Source: Alphaproteobacteria bacterium
Lineage (GTDB): Bacteria > Pseudomonadota > Alphaproteobacteria > UBA7887
Reading direction: 5' to 3'
DNA: 13,954 bases
Assembly (NCBI GenBank): GCA_028289725.1
Contig: JANQOH010000420.1
Span: forward strand, 1 to 13,954
A program made the position numbers and the translations under genes. Positions 1 to 6,841 of this stretch are shown in pieces. Each line of letters starts with the position of its first letter. The first letter of the stretch is position 1. Under the pieces are notes generated by a model, which saw nothing but the letters and a program-made list of their open reading frames with translations, did no database searches and was not told the origin of the DNA.

Positions 1-293
1 CGCCGCATGGACCAAAGCCTCTCGACCGAGAGTTCGAGCCCGATCATGAATAAGAGGAACACAATGCCGAGTTCAGCGAGCGCGCGCACGCCGTCCAGGT
101 CGCCGATGACCATGTATTCGAGCCAAGGGAATGTGTCCGAGAAGCGCGCGACGCCGTATGGACCGACCGCCAGTCCGACCAGCAGATAGCCGAGCACGGG
201 CGACACTTTGAGCCGGTGGATCAACGGCACCGCGATGCCGGCAACCACCAGAAACACGATCACTTCATGGAGGTGAAGATTATGCGCGGGCAC
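1..293 (-). CDS. CPA2/KefB-type monovalent cation:proton antiporter, N-terminal part (truncated by window edge)
   Basis: The minus strand reads open from a GTG at 293 to the window edge, about 97 codons. The translation has hydrophobic segments typical of the N-terminal membrane domain of CPA2 exchangers (KefB/KefC, Na+/H+ exchanger family): roughly residues 11-25, then SPVLGYLLVGLAVGPYG and, near the edge, ELGIVFLLFMIGLELS, both strongly family-like. Members exchange K+ or Na+ for H+ across the inner membrane. GTG is chosen because AAAGGGA lies about 7 bases upstream and the next in-frame Met is well inside the membrane domain. Most of the protein, including any C-terminal RCK/TrkA-N nucleotide-binding domain, is outside the window, so KefB-like K+ efflux cannot be separated from other CPA2 antiporters. 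The 131 bp between this gene and the cupin hold no convincing terminator or promoter that I can see. Confidence 0.85.
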   Translation of the reverse strand, partial: MPAHNLHLHEVIVFLVVAGIAVPLIHRLKVSPVLGYLLVGLAVGPYGVARFSDTFPWLEYMVIGDLDGVRALAELGIVFLLFMIGLELSVERLWSMR

Positions 294-424
294 GTGCGTT
301 CCCTTTCAAACCGAATCACGCACAGTGTCGCGCGCCGGTCCGGTCCTGGCGATGATCAAGGTTAGTCGATGACCTGCGTTATGCGTTCGATCGGTCCATG
401 TTCGCGGAAACTAACCGATTCCCG

Positions 425-775
425 CTAATCAAGCGGCACGTAGTCGTATGTGCCGGGGCCTTGGACGAGGACGAAGCGCGTGATGCCGCCGTTCGGCGCG
501 GCGTTGGTGACGCGGTGGGCGCGGCCATGGGGGATGCGGCAGGTTTCGCCGGGGGCGACAAGGTGGTTGGCTTCGGGTTTGCGGGTGAAGATCTCGAGGG
601 CGCCGGTCAAGCAGTAAAAGATATCTTCGACTTTGCTGTGCACGTGCCACGGCACTTCTTCGCCCGGGCCGAGGGTGATTTCGAGTACCCGCAGCTCCGG
701 CGTTTCGGCGACGATCGTGGTGTCGGTGATGGTGTATTCGGTTTCCCAGGGCCGGGGGGCTGCCTCGGTCGTCAT
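425..775 (-). CDS. Small single-domain cupin protein
   Basis: A 116-aa protein with both cupin motifs. Motif 1 contains H44-x-H46 followed by E50-D51 and G58 (WHVHSKVEDIFYCLTG). Motif 2 fits the consensus G-x5-P-x-G-x2-H-x3-N exactly: G76, P82, G84, H87, N91. These residues normally bind a divalent metal in the beta-barrel. In the usual motif 1 spacing (acidic residue, six residues, Gly) the ligand position falls on D51 rather than the common Glu, with E50 just before it. The substrate is unknown; such cupins include dioxygenases, isomerases and binding proteins. ATG at 775 is chosen because it lies one base after the stop of the upstream regulator (TGA-C-ATG), which implies co-transcription and probably coupled translation. 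A longer reading from 829 would overlap the regulator and add residues with no cupin similarity. No signal peptide, so cytoplasmic. Confidence 0.88.
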   Translation of the reverse strand: MTTEAAPRPWETEYTITDTTIVAETPELRVLEITLGPGEEVPWHVHSKVEDIFYCLTGALEIFTRKPEANHLVAPGETCRIPHGRAHRVTNAAPNGGITRFVLVQGPGTYDYVPLD

Positions 776-776
776 G

Positions 777-1475
777 TCACGCCACCTGTTTCTTGGCCGA
801 GGCGAAAATGCTTTGGCCGAGCCAATCAAGAATGCTCGCGCGCAAGTCCTTGTCTCCGATCAATGTGAGACGATCCTCGTCGATCGCTTTGGCGAGTGTG
901 TCGAGGCCCATCCAGATGGCGGTCATGGTGCGCAGGTCGGTGCGGATATAGAGATCCACGTCGAAGCCGGGCTCGACGGCGCACAGGTCCGGGCCGTCTT
1001 CCGGATCAATGACGATCCACCAGTTGCGCTCGGTTTCCTTTTGCTCCGGATAGATGAACTGGATGACCTTGCGTCTGGGCGGCAGGGCATCGAGCCTCAG
1101 GTTTCGCCGGATGTCCCACATCAACAGGCCGCTATCCAAATTGTCCAATTGCGGCTTGGTTTCGGTCCAGCGATGGCCCCACACGCCGATCGACTCGATG
1201 ATCGGCGCCAATTCCAGGCCGGCCGGCGTTAGGTGGTACTCCATGATGTCGGGCGCGCTCGGCGCCGGAACCCGCGTCACGATACCGTGCTCTTCAAGTT
1301 CTTTCAGGCGCTTTGACAGCAGGGCCGGCGACATGCGCGGCAAGCCGCGGCGCAAATCGTTAAAGCGGGTCGACCCGACCACCAGTTCGCGGATCAGATT
1401 GAGGGTCCACCGCGTCCCCAAGATCTCGGATGCCATGGCAACGGGGCAAAATTGGCGATAGCTGCCTTCGGTCAT
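777..1475 (-). CDS. HxlR-family winged-helix regulator with C-terminal SCP2-like domain
   Basis: A 232-aa protein. Residues about 8-100 form an HxlR/MarR-like winged helix: a conserved early Cys (C10 in QFCPVAMASEILGTRW), the recognition region FNDLRRGLPRMSPALLSKRL (38-57), and the wing ending in YHLTPAGLEL. Residues about 105-225 resemble the SCP2/sterol-carrier-like domain fused to some HxlR proteins (DLYIRTDLRTMTAIWMGLD, then a Leu-rich end); it may bind a hydrophobic ligand. C10 is the kind of cysteine that senses thiol stress or electrophiles in relatives such as HypR, which is family knowledge and not shown here. The start is supported by GGAG 7 bases upstream. The gene is first in a two-gene unit with the cupin and diverges from the methyltransferase across 187 bp, so it may regulate itself and both neighbours. 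Many HxlR members are repressors, but the sign of control is unknown. Confidence 0.9.
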   Translation of the reverse strand: MTEGSYRQFCPVAMASEILGTRWTLNLIRELVVGSTRFNDLRRGLPRMSPALLSKRLKELEEHGIVTRVPAPSAPDIMEYHLTPAGLELAPIIESIGVWGHRWTETKPQLDNLDSGLLMWDIRRNLRLDALPPRRKVIQFIYPEQKETERNWWIVIDPEDGPDLCAVEPGFDVDLYIRTDLRTMTAIWMGLDTLAKAIDEDRLTLIGDKDLRASILDWLGQSIFASAKKQVA

Positions 1476-1528
1476 GCGGTGCTCCGTCCAGTTCGCCGTC
1501 CCCTATGCCCCGAAGACCGACCGGAGGG

Positions 1529-1569
1529 TAGTTCATTTTCTATACCGGGTCGATTCAGTTCCTGAACTA
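1529..1569. promoter_or_regulatory. Inverted AGTTC/GAACT half-sites in the divergent HxlR/methyltransferase gap (putative operator)
   Basis: TAGTTCA at 1529-1535 is matched by its exact reverse complement TGAACTA at 1563-1569. A third half-site makes a tight palindrome AGTTC-CT-GAACT at 1557-1568. A GGTA/TACC pair (1527-1530 and 1543-1546) lies in the same stretch. Clustered inverted half-sites between a regulator and a divergent gene are the usual layout of an autoregulatory operator. That the HxlR protein binds here is inference. Confidence 0.45.
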
Positions 1570-1662
1570 GAGCGTCGCGAGAGCGCCGTGTCATTGCTAC
1601 CGCCAGAACACGATCAAGGCGCCCGCTATGCGGCGCGATATCGGCAGAGAAAGGACAGAGGA

Positions 1663-2511
1663 ATGACTCTTCAAGCAGCTCCCCAAGCCCCTTCGGCGGC
1701 CCCCACCGCGCCGGCCCTGGGCGCGGTCAAGATCAAACAACAAGGCGCCTGGGCCTCGGGCGATTATGCCGTGATCGGCACCACCTTGCAGATCGTCGGC
1801 GAACAGCTTTGCGAAACCATGAACTTGCGCCCCGGCAGCAAGGTGCTCGACGTCGCGGCCGGCAACGGCAACGCAACGCTCGCGGCCGCACGCCGCTTCT
1901 GCGACGTCACCTCCACCGACTATGTCGAAAGCTTGCTCGAACGCGGCCGTCAACGCGCCGAGGCCGAGGGCCATGCTGTCGCGTTTGAAGTGACGGACGC
2001 GGAAGCGCTGCGCTTTGACGACGAGAGTTTTGACGCGGTGATTTCCACCTTCGGTGTCATGTTCACGCCGGATCAGGATCAGGCGGCGGCGGAACTGCTG
2101 CGCGTCTGCCGGCCGGAGGGCACCATCGCGCTCGCCAACTGGACGCCGGATAGCATGATCGGACAGGTGTTTAAAACTCTCGGCGGGTACATTCCGCTGG
2201 CGCCCGGCGTCAAAAGCCCCGCGCTGTGGGGTACCGAGGCGCGCATTCGCAAGCTGTTCGGCGATTACGCCACGTCGATCGCTGTCGTGCCGCGAACCTT
2301 CACTTTCCGCTATCGCTCGCCCGACCATTTCATGGATGTCTTTCGGACATATTATGGTCCGATCCATAAGGCATTCGGCGCCCTGGATACGGCGGGCCAG
2401 ACAGCTCTGGACGCGGAATTGCGGGCTTTGCTCGACCGCTTTAACACGGCGGCCGATGGCACGCTCGTGGCGCCGGGTGACTATGCCGAGATAATCATTC
2501 GCAAGCTTTGA
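1663..2511 (+). CDS. Class I SAM-dependent methyltransferase (UbiE/Methyltransf_11-like)
   Basis: A 282-aa protein with the Rossmann-like methyltransferase fold. Motif I is VLDVAAGNGNATLAAA (61-76). The acidic residue after strand 2 is D86 (TSTDYVESLLERGR), and the following motifs are DAEALRF and FDAVISTFGVMFTPD (123-137). The substrate-facing C-terminal half (about 165-282) is typical in length but gives no hint of substrate; the protein could act on a quinone, lipid or small molecule. Residues 1-20 are Ala/Pro-rich and probably disordered. ATG 1663 is chosen because AAGGA sits 7 bases upstream. The frame stays open back to 1474, but that 63-residue extension overlaps the divergent regulator and is not family-like. 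The divergent start opposite an HxlR gene with shared half-sites suggests that regulator controls it (inference). Confidence 0.88.
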   Translation: MTLQAAPQAPSAAPTAPALGAVKIKQQGAWASGDYAVIGTTLQIVGEQLCETMNLRPGSKVLDVAAGNGNATLAAARRFCDVTSTDYVESLLERGRQRAEAEGHAVAFEVTDAEALRFDDESFDAVISTFGVMFTPDQDQAAAELLRVCRPEGTIALANWTPDSMIGQVFKTLGGYIPLAPGVKSPALWGTEARIRKLFGDYATSIAVVPRTFTFRYRSPDHFMDVFRTYYGPIHKAFGALDTAGQTALDAELRALLDRFNTAADGTLVAPGDYAEIIIRKL

Positions 2512-2527
2512 GGTGCGATCGGTTCGG

Positions 2528-2555
2528 CGGCGGCGCGGGCCACGCCGCGCCGCCG
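2528..2555. terminator. GC-rich hairpin between methyltransferase and GFA genes
   Basis: A perfect 11-bp stem (2528-2538 with 2545-2555) around a 6-base loop, 17 bases after the methyltransferase stop and ending about 15 bases before the ribosome binding site of the next gene. No T run follows in either direction, so it could be a rho-assisted terminator, an RNA-stabilising end or an attenuating structure. It suggests the two plus-strand genes are not simply one uninterrupted operon. Confidence 0.4.
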
Positions 2556-2583
2556 GCCTATCGCCCTGACAAAGGAGCCATCC

Positions 2584-3060
2584 ATGAACGATGAAACCCA
2601 TGACGGCGGCTGCGACTGCGGCGCTGTCCGATACCGTCTCACCACCGCGCCAATGTTTGTGCATTGCTGTCATTGCAGTTGGTGTCAGCGTGAAACCGGC
2701 TCTGCTTTCGCGCTCAACGCGCTGATCGAAAGCGACCGGGTTGATTTGTTGAACGGCCAGCCGGTCATGGTCGATACGCCGTCACAGAGCGGGCAGGGGC
2801 AGAAAATCTGGCGGTGCCCCACATGCCAAGTGGCGCTGTGGAGCACGTACGCCATGGCGGTCGGCGACAAGATCCGGTTCGTTCGTGTCGGCACGCTTGA
2901 TGAGCCGGCCCGCGTGCCACCCGATATCCATATTTTCACAAGCTCGAAACAGCCTTGGCTGGACCTGCCGGCGGATATCCCTATTGTCGCGGACTATTAT
3001 GACCGCAAGGAAAAATGGCCCGCGCAAAGTCTGGAGCGATATCAGGCGCTTCGTCGTTAG
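2584..3060 (+). CDS. GFA/CENP-V family zinc-binding protein
   Basis: A 158-aa protein of the glutathione-dependent formaldehyde-activating enzyme (GFA)/CENP-V superfamily. The full cysteine pattern is present: C10-x-C12 (GGCDCGAVRY), then C29-H-C31-x2-C34 (CHCSWCQRETGSAF) and C78-x2-C81 (WRCPTCQVALW). In the family one set binds a structural zinc and the other a second zinc at the active region. The length matches compact family members. Gfa of Paracoccus was described as promoting S-hydroxymethylglutathione formation, but most family members have no proven reaction, so formaldehyde detoxification is not claimed here. The start is well supported: AAAGGAG lies 7 bases before the ATG. It lies between the methyltransferase and the YaiI-family gene on the same strand. 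No signal peptide; cytoplasmic. Confidence 0.92.
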   Translation: MNDETHDGGCDCGAVRYRLTTAPMFVHCCHCSWCQRETGSAFALNALIESDRVDLLNGQPVMVDTPSQSGQGQKIWRCPTCQVALWSTYAMAVGDKIRFVRVGTLDEPARVPPDIHIFTSSKQPWLDLPADIPIVADYYDRKEKWPAQSLERYQALRR

Positions 3061-3126
3061 TGTGCTAATCGCAAATCAAGATGGCAAACGGTGTCAAGGC
3101 GCGGGCGCGGGCGAAACGGAGCGCCG

Positions 3127-3579
3127 ATGACAGAGATTTATGTCGACGCCGATGCCTGCCCGGTGAAGCGCGAGGTGCTGCGCGTCGCGGAGCGGCACGG
3201 TCTGCTTGTCCACATGGTGAGCAATAGCGGCTTCAACACGCGCGGCAATCCGTTGATCAAGTCGGTGATGGTCGCCGATACGCCGGACGCGGCGGACGAT
3301 TGGATCGCGGATCATATCGGCGCGGGCGACATTGCGATCACCGCCGACATCCCGCTCGCCGACCGGTGCTTGAAGGCGGGCGCGGCGGCGCTTGGGCCTT
3401 CGGGGCGCGCCTTCACGCCGGAGAACATCGGCAACGCGCTGGCCACCCGCGATTTGCTCGCGCATTTGCGCGAGACGGGTGAGAGCAAAGGCCATAATCC
3501 GAGCTTCACCCCGCAAGACCGCAATCGTTTTGTCCAAGCGCTGGAGACCATGGTGCAAGCCGTCGCGACAGATAAGTGA
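3127..3579 (+). CDS. YaiI/YqxD (UPF0178) family protein
   Basis: A 150-aa protein with the hallmarks of UPF0178: N-terminal YVDADACPVK (5-14), the segment SNSGFNTRGNP (32-42), then TADIPLADRCL (72-82) and a C-terminal DRNRF (131-135). The length is close to that of E. coli YaiI. The fold is related to PIN/FLAP-like nuclease domains and the conserved acidic residues (D7, D9, D73, D79) could hold a metal ion. No biochemical role is established, so none is assigned. ATG 3127 is chosen over an in-frame ATG at 3091 because CGGAG lies 5 bases upstream of it and the conserved family N-terminus begins there. It is 66 bp downstream of the GFA gene, possibly co-transcribed, and convergent with the chemoreceptor gene, with a hairpin at its stop codon. 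Confidence 0.92.
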   Translation: MTEIYVDADACPVKREVLRVAERHGLLVHMVSNSGFNTRGNPLIKSVMVADTPDAADDWIADHIGAGDIAITADIPLADRCLKAGAAALGPSGRAFTPENIGNALATRDLLAHLRETGESKGHNPSFTPQDRNRFVQALETMVQAVATDK

Positions 3580-3601
3580 CGGACCATAATGTGGTCCGTC
3601 A
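3577..3601. terminator. Hairpin between convergent YaiI-family and chemoreceptor genes
   Basis: TGACGGACCA (3577-3586) pairs perfectly with TGGTCCGTCA (3592-3601) around a 5-base loop. The stem starts within the stop codon of the plus-strand gene and lies 41 bases beyond the end of the minus-strand chemoreceptor gene, the usual place for a shared bidirectional terminator. There is no T run on either side, so the terminator call rests on position and stem strength. Confidence 0.6.
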
Positions 3602-3641
3602 TGTCTTCCCATAGTTCGCCCGCCGCGTTTCGCCCACAGCG

Positions 3642-5987
3642 TCAGGTAGCCCGGACATTTTTGAGGAAACCGTCGACCTCACTGCGCAGTGTCTCGGATT
3701 GATCCGCGAGATCGGTTGACGCGTCCTTCACCTCTCCCGCTGCCTTGCCGGTTTCACTGGCGGCGTTGCTGACATCGGTGATGTTGGACGCGACTTCGTC
3801 CGAGCTTGCCGCGACTTGCTGAACATTCCGCGCGATTTCCTGCGTGGCCGCGCTTTGTTGTTCCACGGCGGCGGAAATCGTTGACGAGATTTCGTTGATC
3901 TTTTCAATCGTCTCGCCAATGGCGTTGATGTCGCTGGCCGCCGTGCCCGTGGCGCCTTGGATATTGGCGATCTGCGAAGAAATTTCGTCGGTGGCTTTGG
4001 CAGTCTGCGTCGCCAAGGATTTGACCTCGGCGGCGACCACCGCGAAACCTCTGCCAGCCTCGCCCGCGCGCGCGGATTCGATCGTTGCGTTAAGCGCTAA
4101 GAGGTTGGTTTGTTCGGCGATGTCGGAAATCAGATCGACGACCTGGCCGACCTTGCGCGATGAGTCCACCAGCTCTTGCACCTTGTCGTTGGTGCGCAGC
4201 GCTTGGCTTGAGGCGTCCGCGGCAATGCGCGACGAGTCGGTCACTTGCGCCGAAATTTCGTGGATCGAGTTGGTCAATTGTTCGGTTGCTGTCGCCACGG
4301 TCTGAATGCTCGTGCTGACCTGCTTTGAGACGGCGTCAACCGTCGCCGCCCGCTGGTTGGTTTGCTCGGCGGTCGCGGACATGGCTTGCGCGTTTTCGTT
4401 GAGTTTGGTGAGCGCCATATCGACCGCTTGCAAGACGGCACTGACTTGGCGTTCGAACGCCTCGATCAGGGATTCGATTTGCTCGGCGCGCTTTTGGCGG
4501 GCTTGCGCTTGCTTTTGCTTTTCTTGCTCGCGCCGGGATTGCTCTTGCGCCTTCTCCTCGGCGCGCCGCGCCTCCTCCTGGCGCTTCTCTTCCGCTTGCG
4601 CGGCTTCGTCTGCGAGTCTGCGTTTCTCGGCCTCGCGTTCCGCCTGCTCTCGGCGCGCTTGCTCCGCTCTTTGCTCTTCTTCCCGTCGCTTTTCCTCCTC
4701 CCGCAGGCGATCGGCCTCCTGCTCCAATCGCGCTTGCTCAACCGCGTTGCGTTGGAAAACTTCGACCGCGTTCGACATGTCACCGATTTCGTCCGCCCTA
4801 TGGCGTGCCGGAACGTCGACGTCCAAATTGCCGTCCGCCAGTTCGCCCATGACGCGCGTCATGAGCGAAAGCGGCTTGGTGAGCGTCCGTGCGAACAAAA
4901 GCCCGATCAGTGCGATCACGGTAAGAGTCATAAGCCCAGCAACGATCATGAAATTGCGCAACGAACGCACGGGCGCCAGGACCTCGGCCTCGTCGATTTC
5001 GGCCATGACGGCCCAGGTCGTCCCTTCGAACCGCAGTCCTTCAAATGCCGAAAACACCGGGATGCCGCGATAGTCGTTGGTGACTTGCAATCCCGCTTCG
5101 CCCGTCAAGGCAGCCCGGACGGTCTCGGTTTCGACTTTGGTTTTCAAAATCGTCGACTCATCCGAAAACCGTGAGTCACTGCGCATCAAATAATCGTCAC
5201 CCACCAAATAAGTTTCGCCGGAATTGCCCATGCCCGCATCCGCTTGCATTTGCGCGTTGATGCGGTCGATCGGCATCTGGAAAACCAACACGCCTTCCAA
5301 ACGACCAAATTCACCGAGAATGGACGTGGCGATAAAACTGGCCGGTGCGCCAAAACTCGGCTCATAGGGCCGGAAATCAGCGAATTCGATGAAGCCGGCG
5401 TGCGGGTTGTTCTTGGCGGCCAGGAACACCTTGGCGAGATCAGTGTCTTTCCATTCTCCGGTGTTCAAGTTGGTGGCGTAGTCGAGCTCTTTGAAAACCG
5501 TGTAGACCAGATCGCCGTCGGGTGCGATCAGGAAGATATCGTAGTAACCACGGCGTTCGAGAAAGTCGCGGAACCAGGGGTGAAAGCGCGCGTGGAACTG
5601 GCTGTATTGCGAAGAGTCATTCGCGCGGTCGAGTTTGTGTTTTTCGCCGGTGGGGTGCGGGTTATCCGTGATGTAGAGCCGCTGCAATCGTTCGGTGAAT
5701 TGGCCGCCAAACTCAGCTTTGGCCGTTTTGAAGCTGTCGAGCGCGGCGCGCGTCATCTCGTTGTCCGCGACACTCTGCAAATCGTCGCGAATATCGGACA
5801 GGTACAAATTCAGCTGTGTGGTGCGCGCGTCCAACAAGGCCACCAGCTTAGCGCTCGCTTCCTTGCTCAGCGCGTCCGCCGCCTTGAAATAGCCGATCGC
5901 GCTCGCAATCAGGATTGCGGCGGATGACAAAGCGACGATGATCAGCGGTATCTTGACCGCGATTTTTAGGTTCATAGACGGACGCAT
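3642..5987 (-). CDS. Methyl-accepting chemotaxis protein with periplasmic dCache-like sensor, HAMP and extended charged coiled coil
   Basis: A 781-aa inner-membrane chemoreceptor. TM1 is about residues 10-32. The periplasmic sensor (about 33-345) looks like a double Cache domain, with GYYDIFLIAPDGDLVYTVF (147-165) and a second lobe near SGETYLVGDDYLMRSDSRF (256-274). TM2 is about 346-367, and HAMP about 367-420 (RTLTKPLSLMTRVMGELADG). Residues about 414-505 are almost only E, R, K, Q and A, a long predicted helix. The signalling domain follows (about 506-775), with a recognisable hairpin tip at 620-650 (SDIAEQTNLLALNATIESAR). It would pass ligand binding to CheA/CheW. The C-terminus FLKNVRAT has no NWETF-like CheR/CheB tether. 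ATG 5987 is preferred to 5975 and 6068 because GGGGA lies 6 bases upstream. No che genes are nearby, so this is an orphan receptor; the ligand is unknown (Cache sensors often bind amino or organic acids). Confidence 0.95.
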   Translation of the reverse strand: MRPSMNLKIAVKIPLIIVALSSAAILIASAIGYFKAADALSKEASAKLVALLDARTTQLNLYLSDIRDDLQSVADNEMTRAALDSFKTAKAEFGGQFTERLQRLYITDNPHPTGEKHKLDRANDSSQYSQFHARFHPWFRDFLERRGYYDIFLIAPDGDLVYTVFKELDYATNLNTGEWKDTDLAKVFLAAKNNPHAGFIEFADFRPYEPSFGAPASFIATSILGEFGRLEGVLVFQMPIDRINAQMQADAGMGNSGETYLVGDDYLMRSDSRFSDESTILKTKVETETVRAALTGEAGLQVTNDYRGIPVFSAFEGLRFEGTTWAVMAEIDEAEVLAPVRSLRNFMIVAGLMTLTVIALIGLLFARTLTKPLSLMTRVMGELADGNLDVDVPARHRADEIGDMSNAVEVFQRNAVEQARLEQEADRLREEEKRREEEQRAEQARREQAEREAEKRRLADEAAQAEEKRQEEARRAEEKAQEQSRREQEKQKQAQARQKRAEQIESLIEAFERQVSAVLQAVDMALTKLNENAQAMSATAEQTNQRAATVDAVSKQVSTSIQTVATATEQLTNSIHEISAQVTDSSRIAADASSQALRTNDKVQELVDSSRKVGQVVDLISDIAEQTNLLALNATIESARAGEAGRGFAVVAAEVKSLATQTAKATDEISSQIANIQGATGTAASDINAIGETIEKINEISSTISAAVEQQSAATQEIARNVQQVAASSDEVASNITDVSNAASETGKAAGEVKDASTDLADQSETLRSEVDGFLKNVRAT

Positions 5988-6111
5988 TTCGTTCCCCGCT
6001 CGTGCGTCGGTCCGACCCCTTCCATGCCCCGCTACTTGTTGCAAGGCATGGTTGCCCTCATGGTCCAAATAGAGGGTAATTCCACAAAGTCCATGAGGTC
6101 ATTAAGGCGGT

Positions 6112-6145
6112 GCGCGCGATTGCGCTCAATGTCGCAATCGCGCGC
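6112..6145. terminator. Long perfect hairpin downstream of the small secreted protein gene
   Basis: GCGCGCGATTGCG (6112-6124) pairs without mismatch to CGCAATCGCGCGC (6133-6145) around an 8-base loop. It lies 31 bases beyond the stop of the minus-strand secreted-protein gene and 124 bp upstream of the chemoreceptor start. No T run follows on the minus strand. A terminator separating the two minus-strand genes is the simplest reading. Confidence 0.5.
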
Positions 6146-6154
6146 CGGGTGAAT

Positions 6155-6169
6155 CGCCCCTCAGGGGCG
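6155..6169. terminator. Second short hairpin next to the 6112-6145 stem
   Basis: CGCCCC (6155-6160) and GGGGCG (6164-6169) form a 6-bp stem with a 3-base loop, 7 bases beyond the secreted-protein stop codon and 9 bases from the longer stem. In RNA from the minus strand the two would form a tandem hairpin at the 3' end of the transcript. No T run. Confidence 0.35.
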
Positions 6170-6176
6170 GCATCCG

Positions 6177-6590
6177 TCACTCCGGATAGTGGCATTCGTA
6201 GTTGGTGCTGCCGTCGCTCAGATAGTTGAAAACGATCTCTCCGCCGTAATACAGGCAAATATTTTCGAAGAACGGCACGTCGCAGCCCTGGACCCATTCG
6301 CTGTTGCAGCAGGTGATCATGCCGTAACAGGCGCCGCCCGGTTGCGCCAGTTCGTCGGTGGCGAGCAGGGGGTGCAGGTCATAATTGGGGCGGTCGGGGC
6401 GCGGCGCGACGCGATTGAGATCGAGCGGGCGCGTGGGCAGTCCGCCAATTTGGGGCGCAACCGGCACGGGTTTGACCGCCGGTGCGGACGGGTTCGGCGT
6501 GGTTGGCGCCGCGGTCACCGAGACGGTGGCGGTCACCAGGGCGAAAATCGTGAAAAGCGTGGTCGCGGCCACGGCGAAGGGGCGGTTCAT
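6177..6590 (-). CDS. Small secreted cysteine-rich protein, unknown function
   Basis: A 137-aa protein I do not recognise. The N-terminus has an Arg at position 3, a hydrophobic core (about 5-26) and VTAAP, consistent with a Sec signal peptide cut near residue 28. A Pro/Ala-rich linker (29-70) follows, then a compact C-terminal part with six cysteines (C88, C94, C95, C103, C112, C133), an even number that would suit three disulfides in the periplasm or outside the cell. The C-terminal part also has many aromatic residues (several Tyr, Phe, one Trp) and ends CHYPE. ATG 6590 is chosen because GGGAG lies 7 bases upstream and the signal peptide begins there; an upstream in-frame ATG at 6668 adds 26 residues that spoil it. 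The gene lies upstream of the chemoreceptor on the same strand but is separated from it by two hairpins, so it is probably transcribed alone. Confidence 0.7.
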   Translation of the reverse strand: MNRPFAVAATTLFTIFALVTATVSVTAAPTTPNPSAPAVKPVPVAPQIGGLPTRPLDLNRVAPRPDRPNYDLHPLLATDELAQPGGACYGMITCCNSEWVQGCDVPFFENICLYYGGEIVFNYLSDGSTNYECHYPE

Positions 6591-6631
6591 GGTCGGTCTC
6601 CCGGTTGCGATGGGGCGGAATGCCGCATCTG

Positions 6632-6641
6632 TTACCGGTAA
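6632..6641. promoter_or_regulatory. Perfect 10-bp palindrome TTACCGGTAA upstream of the secreted protein gene
   Basis: TTACCGGTAA is its own reverse complement and lies 41 bp upstream of the secreted-protein start, a plausible operator position in the minus-strand promoter region. No protein is assigned to it. A 10-bp palindrome can arise by chance, so this is a weak call. Confidence 0.25.
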
Positions 6642-6785
6642 GTCGCCGGCCGGCGGCCCAAGGTTCAAACGCCCGCATTTTTTTCGCCATCATTTCGGGG
6701 GCGGCCACATTAATTGGCCCGAAGCCTTGGTTGTTGCGCCGGCGGCGCCCGAAATCGGCCGTCAGAAATCGCCAAAAGTGTGATT

Positions 6786-6798
6786 GTCAAAAATTGAC
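6786..6798. promoter_or_regulatory. Palindrome GTCAA-AAA-TTGAC upstream of the ParD-like gene
   Basis: A 5-bp inverted repeat with a 3-base spacer sits 43 bp upstream of the ParD-like start in a locally AT-rich stretch, and overlaps two -35-like hexamers (TTGTCA at 6784 and TTGACC at 6794). ParD proteins are ribbon-helix-helix repressors that autoregulate from short palindromes, so this is a candidate operator. No clear -10 box at standard spacing was found. Confidence 0.35.
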
Positions 6799-6841
6799 CA
6801 TATTTGCACCTGTGGCAGTCTCTCGGGCGGAGGGACGAGAC

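Noticed and set aside
3300..3589. Additional plus-strand frames inside the YaiI-family gene
   Set aside because: Alternative-frame shadows of a gene with clear family motifs; arginine-rich composition typical of off-frame GC-rich DNA.
4306..5073. Long plus-strand frames opposite the chemoreceptor, rich in Ser, Cys, Arg and Leu
   Set aside because: They are antisense to the repetitive E/R/A-rich helix, which avoids stop codons on the opposite strand by composition; no protein-like features.
6678..6684. Run of seven T as a terminator
   Set aside because: The only GC-rich palindrome nearby is about 20 bases upstream and not adjacent; no gene ends there.
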